Positions 1 through 10,910 of a stretch of DNA of 60,000 nt are shown one piece after another. Positions within the stretch are counted from its first letter, which is position 1. The number at the start of each line of letters is the position of its first letter. The notes under the pieces were generated by a model. It saw only the letters and a program-made list of their open reading frames with translations. It was not told the origin of the DNA and made no database searches. The stretch comes from Strigamia acuminata (Eukaryota; Arthropoda; Chilopoda; Geophilomorpha; Linotaeniidae), in NCBI GenBank assembly GCA_949358305.1, contig OX442314.1:54943369-55003368 (forward strand), given 5' to 3'. The translations under genes were made by a program, and so were the position numbers.

Positions 1-1
1 T

Positions 2-3000
2 ATTCCAACAACAACTACTTCTTCTACCACTCCTAGTGAGTCTAAACCAGGAATTAGTGTTGTATCGTCCACACCTCCATCTTCATCACCGATAGTGACA
101 AATCAACGGAAAACTTCAGTTTTGCAACCTGTGGCTTTCCAACTAGCATCTGGACCTGTTTCAAAGTCGACAGCCTTGCAAGCTGCGACTGCACAGAAAC
201 AAATCACCAAGAATGTGAATAAAAACTTTAAAATACCCCTTATTAAGCCTACTTCCAGTGTCAATTCAGCGGAAGCACCCAAGGAAGTGATCGCTCCAAT
301 GAAGGTATCTTTTGTCATGTTGACCTCGGAAGAGCTTAAAGAATCTCAAGAACCAATTATTGAGATAACACGCGCCGATAGATTGCGCAGAGAAGCTCCG
401 TGCGTAAAAATATCTTGGGCAAATGTGTCATTTACCGCGCTTTTAGATTCAGGCGCCCAAACTTGTATCATGAGCGAAGAATTATTTCAACAACTTCACG
501 AAAAGATGGGACTCGAATTTATTAATTTACATGAAAAGGTACAGGTCGCATCCGGACACGTAGTTACTGCTTCAAAATCAGTGACGCTTGCGTTGCGAGC
601 GCCATTAGGAGTGGTGAAATTCGTGTGTTTAGTGTTGCCTGATGCCAAAAATGACTTGATCCTCGGACGAGACTTTAACCAAGCAGTCGGAGCCACCATC
701 GATCATGGAAGGAGCCAGTGGAGCTTGGCTGGCTCAGACGAAATTCGTAAATTCGTGACCTATGAAGACGCCAAAAAATCCGAGTCCATCCTCGTATTTC
801 CAATGGCACCGGAGGAACTGGATAAATCAGCAACTCCGCCAGTTAAAATAAGTGAGATTGTTCCAAATAAAATACTCAAGAAGCCTGCGCCACCCAGTGA
901 CATTAACTGTGTGCTGCTGTTACACCAACCATTGAAAAATGAGGTTTTTGAGTATCCAAACGACGACTCACAAAGACAAGTAAAGACAATTAGGCATCGC
1001 AGTCGAATAACGTGGTCGAACATCTGGTCACCGAAACGAAAGGAAACTTCGAGAACTTCGAGTAAAGTGAAAAAGACAATCTCTCGTGAGTTGACTTTAA
1101 GCCAATTTCGTCGATTGCGCCGCCTTCGTCATAAATTGAATGTTATTCGTCCCATCGCCAAACAATTGATTGCGCAACGAGCCAAAGACATTAACGACAA
1201 AAAGAAGTTAATTAACGACTCCAGAACAACTGCGCAACCTGTTAATGGTGAGAACGACTCAAATTCAAATATTTACAACATCAACTTTTTGCAGTATCAA
1301 CCTAGTGAGAATCCGACCGATCTCGATTGGATTTATCACCAACTATGGAATAAGTTGTCTGTTACGCAAATCAAACTACTAATTGAAACTTTACAGCCAA
1401 TTTCACAGATTTTCCGAGAGGAAGTCGGTTTATGTAATAATACGGAATACGAAGTTAATCTGAAACCGGATTTTCGTCCGATCCATGTTCCAGTACGACC
1501 CGTAAACCCTGCGAAAAAGGCAATTATCGACAAATACATCGACAAGAAATTACAACAAGGTATAATTCGCCGTTCACAAAGCGATTGCGCCGTCGCCCCA
1601 GTGGTCGTGCCCAAAAAGACCGGGGAATGGAGGACAGCAATGGACTTCAGACCCATTAATGCGCAAACAATTCCGGATGTGTATCCACTTCCGGACATAG
1701 ACAATATATTTGCGTATTTAGGTGGTGCACATTGGTTCTCGATAATCGACGGGCGCGAGGCCTTTCACCAAATTGGAGTGCGCAAGGGAGATGAGCGATT
1801 CTTGGCCTTCATAACACACCGAGGACTGTTCGAATACGTTCGTATGCCCTTTGGCCCCATCAACGGCCCTGCAACACTCCAAAGAGCGATGAATAAGACC
1901 TTGGCCAAATATTTATATAAATTCGTATTTGTATACATTGATGATGTTATTATTTTTAGCAAAACATTTGAGGAGCATGTTCAACATTTGCGCCTCGTTT
2001 TGGAGGAATTATTTAATGCTGGTTTCACCATGAACGCCAACAAGACCGAGCTCTGTCAACAGCGCCTCGAGGTTTTGGGCCACATCGTGGAATCTGGTCA
2101 GATTTCTCCAAATCCAAAAAAAGTGTCAGCTATCCAAAATTATCCTGCGCCAACAAATTTGCGCGAGTTACAACGTTTCAAAGGTATGGTGGGTTATTAT
2201 CAATCTTTTATTGCGAACTTTTCCAAGACAAGTGAGGTATTCCGACCATTACTCAAAAAAGATGCTGTTTGGCATTGGAACGAAGCGCAACAAGAAGCTT
2301 TTGATTATCTTAAAGATCAAATAGCGACTCCAACGCTGAAAAGACGTTTTCCCAGCTGGAAAAAACCATTCATCCTTCAAACGGATGCAAGCTACTCCGG
2401 TTTGGGGTCGGCTTTAATGCAATTAAATGACGCAGGAGAAAGGATACCAATAGCTTTCGCTTCTCGTGCGCTTAACAGTGCTGAAAAAAACTATAATGTG
2501 ACTGAAATTGAGTGCCTAGCAGCCGTGTGGGCAGTGAAACGTTTCCGCGCTTATTTAGAAATGATGCCATTTTATTTAGAGAGTGATCATCGTTCTTTGA
2601 AGTGGTTATTTCAACAAAGAGAACCAACTGGCCGACTTGCTCGTTGGGTACTCTCATTAAGCGAATACAAATTCACTTTCCTGCACTGCTCAGGATGCAA
2701 AAATCGAGTGGCCGACGCACTAAGCAGAGCACCAGTCGATCCACCCGAACACGACGAGGAAGATGACAGTCCACTCGTCGATGAAGCCTGCTATACAGCA
2801 TATTTTGATGATTGTAACCAATGGCCAGCATTGTCCATAATTACTGAGTTGCCAAAAGACATTAATAGACAATTTAAGAAAATGTTCAAAGATAAATTCA
2901 TTAAATCAACTTTAATTTCAGCCATTTCTCCAACTAAACCAAAGAAAGAAAAAAGGAAATCTCGTATTCCTCGTCGAATTACGGTGAGCACGACACCATC

Positions 3001-5563
3001 AACTGCGCCAAATCAAATTGCGCAACCCACACCAACAATTGCACCTCCGACAGCGCAACCAACTCAACAAACAACTCCTGTTGCGCAACCAGTAACACCA
3101 CCCTTAATTTCACCTAATTCTCCATCAGTTCGTGTTTCAGTGCCACTTCGAGCGCGCAGACAACATTCGTTGATTCCAATATTGACAAAGAAAAGAGGAC
3201 GACCACGTAAAATTATGATAATTCCAGTGCTCTCCCCTCGCGCCAAACATGCTATTGCGACAAGGACTCGTGCTAGATTAAGGGATCCCACTTTAGTTCC
3301 AAAAATATCTCCGAAATTACCAAGATATGGAGCTAATATAAAGAAATGGACATTTCCGAAGCTGCTGAAAGCACAGAGGGTTGGAAAAGGCAAAAAGACG
3401 CCGAAAGCACCTCGTTCAGTGATTTCACCTATTCCCACAGCCCTTCCTAGTCCTATTCCTGTTCCCATTCCTACTCCTACGCTCCCTAACCAACCCAGTT
3501 CTTCAAGCAAATCAGAAGTTTCCATTCCTTCAGCACCAACTCCCCTCAATTTAAAACCAAAAGGAATACCCAAAAAATCATCTGGAATTCCTTCCCATAT
3601 TTTACCTCCTCGTAAAAAACCCGTTACTACACCACTTCCTATTTCCAAAATACCAACTCCACCAATTCCTAGGCCTAAAGGACGACCCCGAAAGTCAGCT
3701 GGAATTCCCTCTCATATTTTGCCACCAAAACCAAAACCTACCCCAAAATCAACGCCTATCCAAATTCCAAATTTTCCAACACCTTCTCCCACACAAACCA
3801 TCCCAATATCACAATCTCCTATTCCTCCAACCTCTCCTGTGTCTTCGCCGTCAACGACAACTGATACAGCACCGACTGTGCCACCAGTGTTTGACCCCGG
3901 ACCAGGGCCTTCTGGACACCAACTCCCCGATGGATACCCTTCCGAGCCGGACTCCGACACGTCGTCATCCGACACGGACAGTTTTAGCCCGATTCGGGAT
4001 TTTCCATCGCCGGTGGAGTATCCAGTGCCAAGAGGTGGAATGCCTCGAACTCCGACAAGATTGCGCCCGAGGTCTGAACGAACATTTATAGAATCAGACA
4101 GAAGGCTCACTGAAGCGGAGCAACAAGCTGAATTGGAACACGATCCACCTATTGAACATCCACCATTTGAAATGCTTCCCGACGCCGCTGAAATAATAGC
4201 CGCACAGAGACAAGATCCGTGGTCGCGTGAGTTGATATACTACTTAACTGCTCAAATGCTGCCGGTTGATCCAGTCGAAGCTGCGCAAGTTCAAAAAGGC
4301 GCGCAAAATTTTGGTATGCATAAAGATATGTTGTGTCGTTTTCCACCAGTTCATATTAATGAAATACGCAAGAGGCGTCAAATTTATCTCCCCTTGGAGT
4401 TGCGCGAACGATATTTCCGCGCAATGCATTACCCTCCTGTAGTGGGACACATGGGAAGAGAAAAAACCCTCCATCGTTTAAAGACGCGTGTATATTGGCC
4501 CAAAATGAGAGAAGATGTTCAAACTTGGATTCAAGTATGCGAGGCTTGTCAACGCGCGAAACCATTAAATCGCTTGCCTTATGGCAAAATGATAATGTCG
4601 AGAGCGCGCCACTTGTTTTCCGCAATATACATTGATTACTACGGCAAGAAACCACGTTCAGTGGGCGGCCATTGCTACGCCTTTGTAATGGTCGACTCAG
4701 CAAGTCGTTGGTTAGACGTAAGACTAACAGAAGATTCGACTATCGCAACTTCAGTTGCGCAAATTCAGAAATTTACGAAACGCTGGGGTTTTCCCAAAAT
4801 CATTATCAGCGACAATGCCCCCGCGTTCAGGTCACCTGAGTTTCGCAGCCAAATCCAGCAGTTAGGCGCAGTAAACCGCTACACTGCAGCGTACCACCCC
4901 CAAGGCAATATTGCCGAACGCCTGAATCAATCCTTAAAAAACTGCATTTTAGCTTACATAGACGACCACGATCGATGGGATGTAAATATCGGCTATTTTG
5001 TTTTGGCAATCAATTCGGCGTATCAAATTTCGTTAAAGTACTCTCCATTTAAGTTAGTTACAGGCCAAGAAGCCAGATTCCCTGGTGATATTGATAGTGA
5101 CACAGATGACGGGGAACCTTTACCACCTTCTGAGGCTGAAAACCTTCATGAGCAAATGCGCACCATGCGAGAACGGGCAATGAACAATTTGCGCGAATCC
5201 CAGATCCGCCACAAAAAATGGTTCGATTTAAAACGTCGCGCTCATGACTTTCGCCCTGGCGATTGGGTAACGTTGCGCAATCGGCAACCCTCTTCCGCCG
5301 ACAGACAGTTTGCAGCAGGCTTACGCCAGCGAACTGAGGGAGTCTATATCATTCACAAATTGGTGGGCCCCAATACTGTCATCTTAATGGACCAAAATGG
5401 CAGAAAAACACAACCATACAACGTTGTTGAACTTCGCCATTGGCATTTTGCGCAAGTTAATTTCCTAACTCTGAAAGATGTCGAAATCATCGACAAGCAT
5501 GTCGAAAATTATACTGCTAACACACTAGATATTTTCACTGCTTATTTTCTTTCTTTTAAATAA
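2..5563 (+). CDS. pol: Gypsy Pol polyprotein (protease, RT, RNase H, integrase), 5' truncated
   Basis: The frame is open from base 2 to a stop at 5563, so the true start is upstream of the window. Counting from position 95 as residue 1: a retropepsin site LLDSGAQ lies near 118; RT has DFRPINAQT, the MPFGP-type motif and a YIDD active site at 614-617; RNase H shows TDASYSGLGSAL near 764. A proline/serine/threonine-rich spacer follows (about 965-1380) with AT-hook-like GRPRK cores near 1034 and 1195. Integrase has an HHCC zinc region (H near 1452, then C..C) and catalytic D1514, D1573 and E1608, exactly 35 residues between the last two. The C-terminus has a basic GDWVTLR-type region. All catalytic residues seem present, so the protein is probably active in reverse transcription and integration. 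The 400-residue spacer between RNase H and integrase is unusually long. Confidence 0.95.
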   Translation: MPTTTTSSTTPSESKPGISVVSSTPPSSSPIVTNQRKTSVLQPVAFQLASGPVSKSTALQAATAQKQITKNVNKNFKIPLIKPTSSVNSAEAPKEVIAPMKVSFVMLTSEELKESQEPIIEITRADRLRREAPCVKISWANVSFTALLDSGAQTCIMSEELFQQLHEKMGLEFINLHEKVQVASGHVVTASKSVTLALRAPLGVVKFVCLVLPDAKNDLILGRDFNQAVGATIDHGRSQWSLAGSDEIRKFVTYEDAKKSESILVFPMAPEELDKSATPPVKISEIVPNKILKKPAPPSDINCVLLLHQPLKNEVFEYPNDDSQRQVKTIRHRSRITWSNIWSPKRKETSRTSSKVKKTISRELTLSQFRRLRRLRHKLNVIRPIAKQLIAQRAKDINDKKKLINDSRTTAQPVNGENDSNSNIYNINFLQYQPSENPTDLDWIYHQLWNKLSVTQIKLLIETLQPISQIFREEVGLCNNTEYEVNLKPDFRPIHVPVRPVNPAKKAIIDKYIDKKLQQGIIRRSQSDCAVAPVVVPKKTGEWRTAMDFRPINAQTIPDVYPLPDIDNIFAYLGGAHWFSIIDGREAFHQIGVRKGDERFLAFITHRGLFEYVRMPFGPINGPATLQRAMNKTLAKYLYKFVFVYIDDVIIFSKTFEEHVQHLRLVLEELFNAGFTMNANKTELCQQRLEVLGHIVESGQISPNPKKVSAIQNYPAPTNLRELQRFKGMVGYYQSFIANFSKTSEVFRPLLKKDAVWHWNEAQQEAFDYLKDQIATPTLKRRFPSWKKPFILQTDASYSGLGSALMQLNDAGERIPIAFASRALNSAEKNYNVTEIECLAAVWAVKRFRAYLEMMPFYLESDHRSLKWLFQQREPTGRLARWVLSLSEYKFTFLHCSGCKNRVADALSRAPVDPPEHDEEDDSPLVDEACYTAYFDDCNQWPALSIITELPKDINRQFKKMFKDKFIKSTLISAISPTKPKKEKRKSRIPRRITVSTTPSTAPNQIAQPTPTIAPPTAQPTQQTTPVAQPVTPPLISPNSPSVRVSVPLRARRQHSLIPILTKKRGRPRKIMIIPVLSPRAKHAIATRTRARLRDPTLVPKISPKLPRYGANIKKWTFPKLLKAQRVGKGKKTPKAPRSVISPIPTALPSPIPVPIPTPTLPNQPSSSSKSEVSIPSAPTPLNLKPKGIPKKSSGIPSHILPPRKKPVTTPLPISKIPTPPIPRPKGRPRKSAGIPSHILPPKPKPTPKSTPIQIPNFPTPSPTQTIPISQSPIPPTSPVSSPSTTTDTAPTVPPVFDPGPGPSGHQLPDGYPSEPDSDTSSSDTDSFSPIRDFPSPVEYPVPRGGMPRTPTRLRPRSERTFIESDRRLTEAEQQAELEHDPPIEHPPFEMLPDAAEIIAAQRQDPWSRELIYYLTAQMLPVDPVEAAQVQKGAQNFGMHKDMLCRFPPVHINEIRKRRQIYLPLELRERYFRAMHYPPVVGHMGREKTLHRLKTRVYWPKMREDVQTWIQVCEACQRAKPLNRLPYGKMIMSRARHLFSAIYIDYYGKKPRSVGGHCYAFVMVDSASRWLDVRLTEDSTIATSVAQIQKFTKRWGFPKIIISDNAPAFRSPEFRSQIQQLGAVNRYTAAYHPQGNIAERLNQSLKNCILAYIDDHDRWDVNIGYFVLAINSAYQISLKYSPFKLVTGQEARFPGDIDSDTDDGEPLPPSEAENLHEQMRTMRERAMNNLRESQIRHKKWFDLKRRAHDFRPGDWVTLRNRQPSSADRQFAAGLRQRTEGVYIIHKLVGPNTVILMDQNGRKTQPYNVVELRHWHFAQVNFLTLKDVEIIDKHVENYTANTLDIFTAYFLSFK

Positions 5564-5580
5564 TTTTTCTATTTATTTTT

Positions 5581-5581
<1 letters not shown>

Positions 5582-5616
<35 letters not shown>
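5582..5616 (+). repeat. poly(A) run, 35 bases
   Basis: An uninterrupted run of 35 A follows the pol stop codon by 18 bases. It sits inside the element, between its two ORFs. It could be simple slippage, or the trace of an RNA-mediated insertion that brought in downstream sequence. Confidence 0.9.
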
Positions 5617-5618
<2 letters not shown>

Positions 5619-6297
5619 AAACCAAAGTAATCCGGTGTAATTCCATCGTTACTTTAAAGAAAAATTTCATTTATGTTTTTATGTTTCTTTATTCTTAAAT
5701 ATTTTATGTTTTATGTTATTCGTTTTACGTTTCATATTTGTTCATTTCAAAATTGACTAAGTCCATTTCCAGTGAGGACAAAATTGCCCACTAGAGTGTG
5801 ACACTTTTAATTGCATTTTCAAAACACCACGTGTTTAGATTATTTATTTTCCCAATTTATTATTTCCATTTAGTTATATGTACCTATGTGTGTTTAGATT
5901 TGCATATGCTAAACTTTCTCATTGAAGATCAATGTTAAATTTGACTATTTCTTCTAGAACATTCATTTACGATCTTTCGTTAACTTCCAATTCTTCACAC
6001 TAGAGTTCGTCGTTCTATTGAAACAGTTACGACTATAGTCTCTAACACCCACACCTTATACCCATGTGCTCATATGACACCTGTGTGAGAAAGTTCTCGA
6101 AGCGTTTGACACTTGTGCATTCTTCTCCTATGGATTAACTTCATGTGTTGACTTTCGTGTGTTGTGTTGTGTGCGCGTTTATAATTTGCGCAATTCTAAT
6201 TGTAAGTAACGTTTGTGATATGTTCATTGTTTCAATTTGTGTATATAACCCCAATGATTGAAATCAATTAGGCACAATTACATCTCGTTGAGACAAC
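5617..6297 (+). other. spacer between pol and the second ORF
   Basis: About 680 bases of AT-rich sequence with no long ORF. It contains tataacccc at 6243-6251, about 50 bases upstream of the next start codon. This could be a promoter element or part of a spliced leader for the downstream ORF. I see no clear splice acceptor that decides between these. Confidence 0.4.
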
Positions 6298-9084
6298 ATG
6301 GCCGACAAGCATGTGTGTCGTTGCAAAGAGGATTTTCCGGGCGAACCCTACCCGAAGAACTTTGCCGAACCGCCGCTCCACGCAGTCGGGCCGCCCAAAT
6401 TTCCATGCTGGCATCCAAATGATCCACGTGAACACAGCTTTCCCAACTTCGAGATATGCCCGGTTTGTTCCGGATACGGGTACGAACTGGTTGTTTCAGG
6501 CGTGGATAAGACTTGCCGAGCGTGTGACGGGCGGGGCAATCTTCGACGCGGATTTCATCGTGTGTGGATGCGCCAGATTTATGGCTGGTGCCTGTTTCGT
6601 CGTGTGCAGGACAAAGTTTACCTAATCGGGGTGGAGTTTCCACAATTTCGGCCACCAAACGGTACACCAGCCATGGTGCAAAGATTCCGCGCCGGTCATT
6701 TCAAATATTGGCATCGACTCCAGCGAGAGGCGCGACAAGCGAGGATCGTGCCCAGAAGTTGGATTTACCCGACAGCCGAGTTAATGCGCGTTACATTTGC
6801 GCAAGTGCCGAATTTGCTCGCCGACGAAATCGCCGGTTTGGACCCGATGGACCAGGAGCAGCGGGAAGTTGACGAAGCGCAACCGACGTTGCCCCAATTC
6901 TTCCATAGTTTCCCTGGAACCGATGCGAGTCTCCAAGAGCAGATCAGCATTGCATTGGAGTCGTTGGGAGACCTCGCCACTATCGACGACAACTCTGACA
7001 CCGCGCTGCCATATTTTTACCAACGCAAGCCACCATGCTCGATAAATCGAAATCCAAATCGAGAGCAACAATTAGCCATTAAGGTGCGCAACACTTTGGC
7101 AACCTCGTCATCGGCGCTCCCGCACGATCCAACTCGCGACACGGAGACGGAACAATTCGTGCCCAGACCTTCGGCCGAGACGATCGCCAAAGCAGCCGAA
7201 AAGATGGCGACGCTCACCATTACCACCAAGGAGGACACCGAAAGTTTGTACTCTAATTCCACTGTGTCTAACGTTGAATTTTCAACTCCACCAACAGAAA
7301 TGGCGCTACGACCAGTGCCACAACTGCAATTTATTCCTGAATCACCAGTGTTAGCGGACGATTCTGCGCAAGAAACATTGCGCAAAGAGAGCATGAACGA
7401 TTCTCAACAATCTATCTCAGCCGCTAGACTTCCGGAATTCGATGTGCAGTCCACAATGAGTGTGACCCCGTCGATTCTGGACATCACGAATGAAATTCGC
7501 GGTAGTGTTCCCACCGCCAAAATAAGTGATGTGCGCAGACTGGAACGAAAGATGATTGACATTCGCGACATCGACATTCCGTCTGCCAAAACTGACTTTT
7601 CTCGGCCACGCGGACCGCCATTGAGCGCTAGACTGACACCAGCCGTAAACGCGCCGTCATCAGCGTCAACGCCGAGTTTACAAATTAACCCTGATATTGA
7701 CAATTTAAATATTAATTTATCTGCCGATCTTTTTCCAGCTTCGACCGTCTCTGCTGCTTCGGCCGATGTATTTTCACAAACGTACACGATCTCGCCAATT
7801 GCACCAGCAACCGAAGTTCCAGCGTGTCAGCAGGCAAAACCTTCAAAAGTTCCAACTTTGCCGGTGACGCCGATTACTTATGCGCAATTTCCAGGGCGCA
7901 ATGTAACTACGACAACGACGTCCGGCGCCAACTTTAACATGTCAACCACCACGGCTGCCACCGCCAAGATTCCCGTAACCTCGACTAGCGTTTCAAGCAC
8001 ATCATCTTACCGATCTCGACTCGATTGCGCAATTCCAAACATCGGACCTGGACTTTCATTCAAAAGGGTCGCTTCGCGATGTGAGTTGGCCTATGATAAG
8101 TATGGGGTAACTCAAAAGCCCGTCAACTCGTTGGAAGTCGTGGAGGAATTTTTGCGCAAATTCGAGGTCCAGATCTCCATCAAGGGACCTGGAGTTTCCC
8201 AGACCCGCTTCCAAATTCCATGGAAAGCTTGGAATACTTTGATCACTTTCATGTTGGTAGAAGATTTCAGCGTCTACCAGGGAGACTTTCGCACGACCCA
8301 AAAAGAAATGATGGACAAACGCCCCTACATTGCGCGACAAGTTGAAAAACGAATGTCCGAGTGTAGCACGTACGACTCTGAGACAGCAATTGAGATCCTA
8401 ATTTGGACCCTTCATCGTGAGATCTCCGTCCACCTCTACAAAGTCCAGGACACCAGGGACTATCACAATATGATGGAGGAGAAGAGACGGCAGGAACGAG
8501 ACGCGGAACACGAATTGGAAAAAACTCGAGTAGCAGAAGCTCATCGCAAAGAGGCCGAACGCGAAGCTCGAGAACAAGCAGAAAAAGAGGAAGAAAAGAG
8601 ACGGTCGGATGAATTGCGCCTTCAAGAATTGCGCAACCTGATGACGGATTCAGGTTTTTACCCGATGACAGCACCATCTATTCCACCGGCCCAAGGATCG
8701 CAAATTTGGGATGACACGCCACCTCGCATCACCCTGGAGCTGCTCCCTAGCCTTTTGCCTCCAGCTGCGGTCGAGTGCAACTTTGCGAATGCAAATGGAC
8801 CGTGTCTCCAGTTTGGGATGTCTGCTGCGTCAATCCGACAACTTTTCCAATCCCTCGCGTCTGCGGACCTACGCATGAGCCCGGAAGAGGCTAAGCCACT
8901 CCTCAATTCGCTATATCGCCGATATGGAGAACTCTTCTTGGACCATTGTAAGGCTGAGATTAACCGGCAGGGGGCCACCAACTACCGAGATGCCATGAGA
9001 GTTGTGGTCAACGTGGCGTTGAATATGATTAAATCATTTCGAATGCCAACACCTTACCGCACCTTGGCAGGTAATTCTCAATAA
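6298..9084 (+). CDS. accessory ORF of the Gypsy element in the env position, function unknown
   Basis: A single 928-aa ORF starts at the first ATG after the spacer, just after an A-rich ACAAC context. Near residues 54-80 it has two CxxCxGxG-type motifs (CPVCSGYG and CRACDGRG), the pattern of DnaJ-type zinc-binding repeats. The middle (about 230-590) is rich in Ser, Thr and Pro. Residues about 600-720 look globular, followed by a charged coiled coil (about 725-785, rich in E, K, R) and a helical C-terminus. I see no signal peptide, furin-like site or membrane segment, so it does not look like an envelope protein. It shares the element's TTGCGCAA word bias, which argues it has long been part of the element. 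It could be a nucleic-acid-binding accessory or a displaced Gag-like protein; I do not recognise the family. Confidence 0.7.
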   Translation: MADKHVCRCKEDFPGEPYPKNFAEPPLHAVGPPKFPCWHPNDPREHSFPNFEICPVCSGYGYELVVSGVDKTCRACDGRGNLRRGFHRVWMRQIYGWCLFRRVQDKVYLIGVEFPQFRPPNGTPAMVQRFRAGHFKYWHRLQREARQARIVPRSWIYPTAELMRVTFAQVPNLLADEIAGLDPMDQEQREVDEAQPTLPQFFHSFPGTDASLQEQISIALESLGDLATIDDNSDTALPYFYQRKPPCSINRNPNREQQLAIKVRNTLATSSSALPHDPTRDTETEQFVPRPSAETIAKAAEKMATLTITTKEDTESLYSNSTVSNVEFSTPPTEMALRPVPQLQFIPESPVLADDSAQETLRKESMNDSQQSISAARLPEFDVQSTMSVTPSILDITNEIRGSVPTAKISDVRRLERKMIDIRDIDIPSAKTDFSRPRGPPLSARLTPAVNAPSSASTPSLQINPDIDNLNINLSADLFPASTVSAASADVFSQTYTISPIAPATEVPACQQAKPSKVPTLPVTPITYAQFPGRNVTTTTTSGANFNMSTTTAATAKIPVTSTSVSSTSSYRSRLDCAIPNIGPGLSFKRVASRCELAYDKYGVTQKPVNSLEVVEEFLRKFEVQISIKGPGVSQTRFQIPWKAWNTLITFMLVEDFSVYQGDFRTTQKEMMDKRPYIARQVEKRMSECSTYDSETAIEILIWTLHREISVHLYKVQDTRDYHNMMEEKRRQERDAEHELEKTRVAEAHRKEAEREAREQAEKEEEKRRSDELRLQELRNLMTDSGFYPMTAPSIPPAQGSQIWDDTPPRITLELLPSLLPPAAVECNFANANGPCLQFGMSAASIRQLFQSLASADLRMSPEEAKPLLNSLYRRYGELFLDHCKAEINRQGATNYRDAMRVVVNVALNMIKSFRMPTPYRTLAGNSQ

Positions 9085-9257
9085 ACAATAACAATTTCTT
9101 TGAAATAGATATTCTACGGGACAGCAACATCGTCACTCGGAAAACCGTAGGACTACCCATTATGCGCCACCATTCTCTTTGCGCAATTAAACCAACAAAT
9201 CACCACCAAAAGTGTATTTCATCACTTCTACTCGTTCAACGATGTGAGAATATTTCC

Positions 9258-9554
9258 TTATAGCGCCCGTGTAAAATTTCTCATCTGAGTTACGGAACTG
9301 GTCTTATTCTCATCCTCACATATGAGTTAGAAGTAAAATGTATTTCATCTCAGCTATTCGTTTAGTGCCCCGAGAACAACTCCTTGTAGCGCCCGCCTAA
9401 AATTTCTCTACGGAGTTGCGGAACTGGTTTTGTTTCTCGCCATTATCGCGGGAGCTAGTGAAATATTTCATCATCAAAATTCATCTCACACGTCCTAGAG
9501 CATCAATTTCTTATAGCGCCCTCCTAAAATTTCTCTACGGAGTTGAGGAACTGA
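9258..9554 (+). repeat. three spaced copies of a 45-bp repeat
   Basis: Copies start near 9258, 9385 and 9510, spaced 127 and 125 bp. Each reads approximately tTaTAGCGCCC..TAAAATTTCTC followed by gAGTTg.GGAACTG. The conserved cores are separated by unrelated sequence of near constant length. This even spacing suggests a duplicated structural or protein-binding element rather than random drift. Confidence 0.8.
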
Positions 9555-10910
9555 TTTTGTGTTCTGGCCGTTGTGTTTGTGTTTCTCATCATCATTTTGT
9601 GTTAAGTGTTTTTTAACAAGTGTAGTATTCCACGGACTGCTGGAAACATTTATTGCGCAAATTTATCTGATCTTCATCACCGCTGGATAAGTGCTCCAAA
9701 AGTGAAGTGTTTTCATTTATTATGTTTATTTTTAAATACTTTAGCATGAACAATTAGCCGAACAATTACGAGACTTTTATTTGCTATAGTGTTTTCTCCA
9801 TTATTATTATTTTCATTATTATAATTTCATTACATTGTGATATTTTTGAATTTAAATCCTGATTTATTCCAGAAATTATTCTAATTGTTAAAATTCCTCA
9901 AAATTGAGATGATTAAATTTAATTTTAGTTTGTATTATTTGGATTACTGGAATAAGTCATGATAGTGATAATTATTTGTGATATTCATAATTGTAATATA
10001 TTAGTGTGATTTTTCAAATTTAGTGTTTCCTCAATCTTCATAATACCTAATATTTCTAACTGTGATAATTTTCCCGTGGCAACCGGTCCGGTTGTGCATG
10101 AGGATACCTTAATCCCTGTTTTTATTATTTCCCTTCCATGATTCCAAATAGTGTCATATTTATATTTTTTGTTTATCGCGCCAACATTGCGCAAATTTTC
10201 ATATTTTACGTTTATTTCTCCCATCATTCCTTATATACCTACCTGATGTTAAGTCTACATACATGTATGGTATCCCTTACCTTGTTTTGTTTTGCGCATT
10301 CATTTGCGCCCTAAATCCTAAAAAAAAAAGGTATCCAATCCGAATAAAACCCCTTGTTCGTGAGATAAACTCTCTTGTGACGTTCTTTATTTGTATTATT
10401 TTTCGTGTTTAAAATTTATCCGCGTAGAAATTTATTGCTTCGTTTTACAAAGCAAATGGGTAAAATAATTTTATTGTGATGACTTAAATTGAAAGTGTAT
10501 AGCCTCAAGTCCGTCCTAACCTAAAAAATTTAGTCCACGTCCCCCCTGTGAGTGTCACGTGTTTAGTTAGTCTTGTCTTCGTCCTTTAAAATTGTTTAAT
10601 CTTTATTCGATGAGTTTTATACGGTTTATTTAAAAAGTTTGTTTATTATTGATTTATAATTTTCATTTACAAGTCGGTGAATTATTCTCAAGCTTCCTGA
10701 TGAGTTAATTTTTGATTTTTGTTATTATTATTATCTGGTGACGACCCCTAAATTCTCATAACCATCATATTTAGTCAAGATCTTATTTAATCAAGAGTAT
10801 GTTAGTCTAGATATTTATTCCGTACATTTAACCAAGATTGTATTTATTGTTGTATTGTTTGGAGTGAGTCTCTCTCTCTTTGCCTTTATTTCAACAACTA
10901 TAATAAAGGT

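Noticed and set aside
3064-4110. Antisense ORFs rich in Gly and Val opposite the proline-rich spacer
   Set aside because: They are shadows of the low-complexity coding strand.
6298-9084. Envelope gene of an errantivirus-like element
   Set aside because: No signal peptide, no furin site, no hydrophobic membrane segment in 928 residues.
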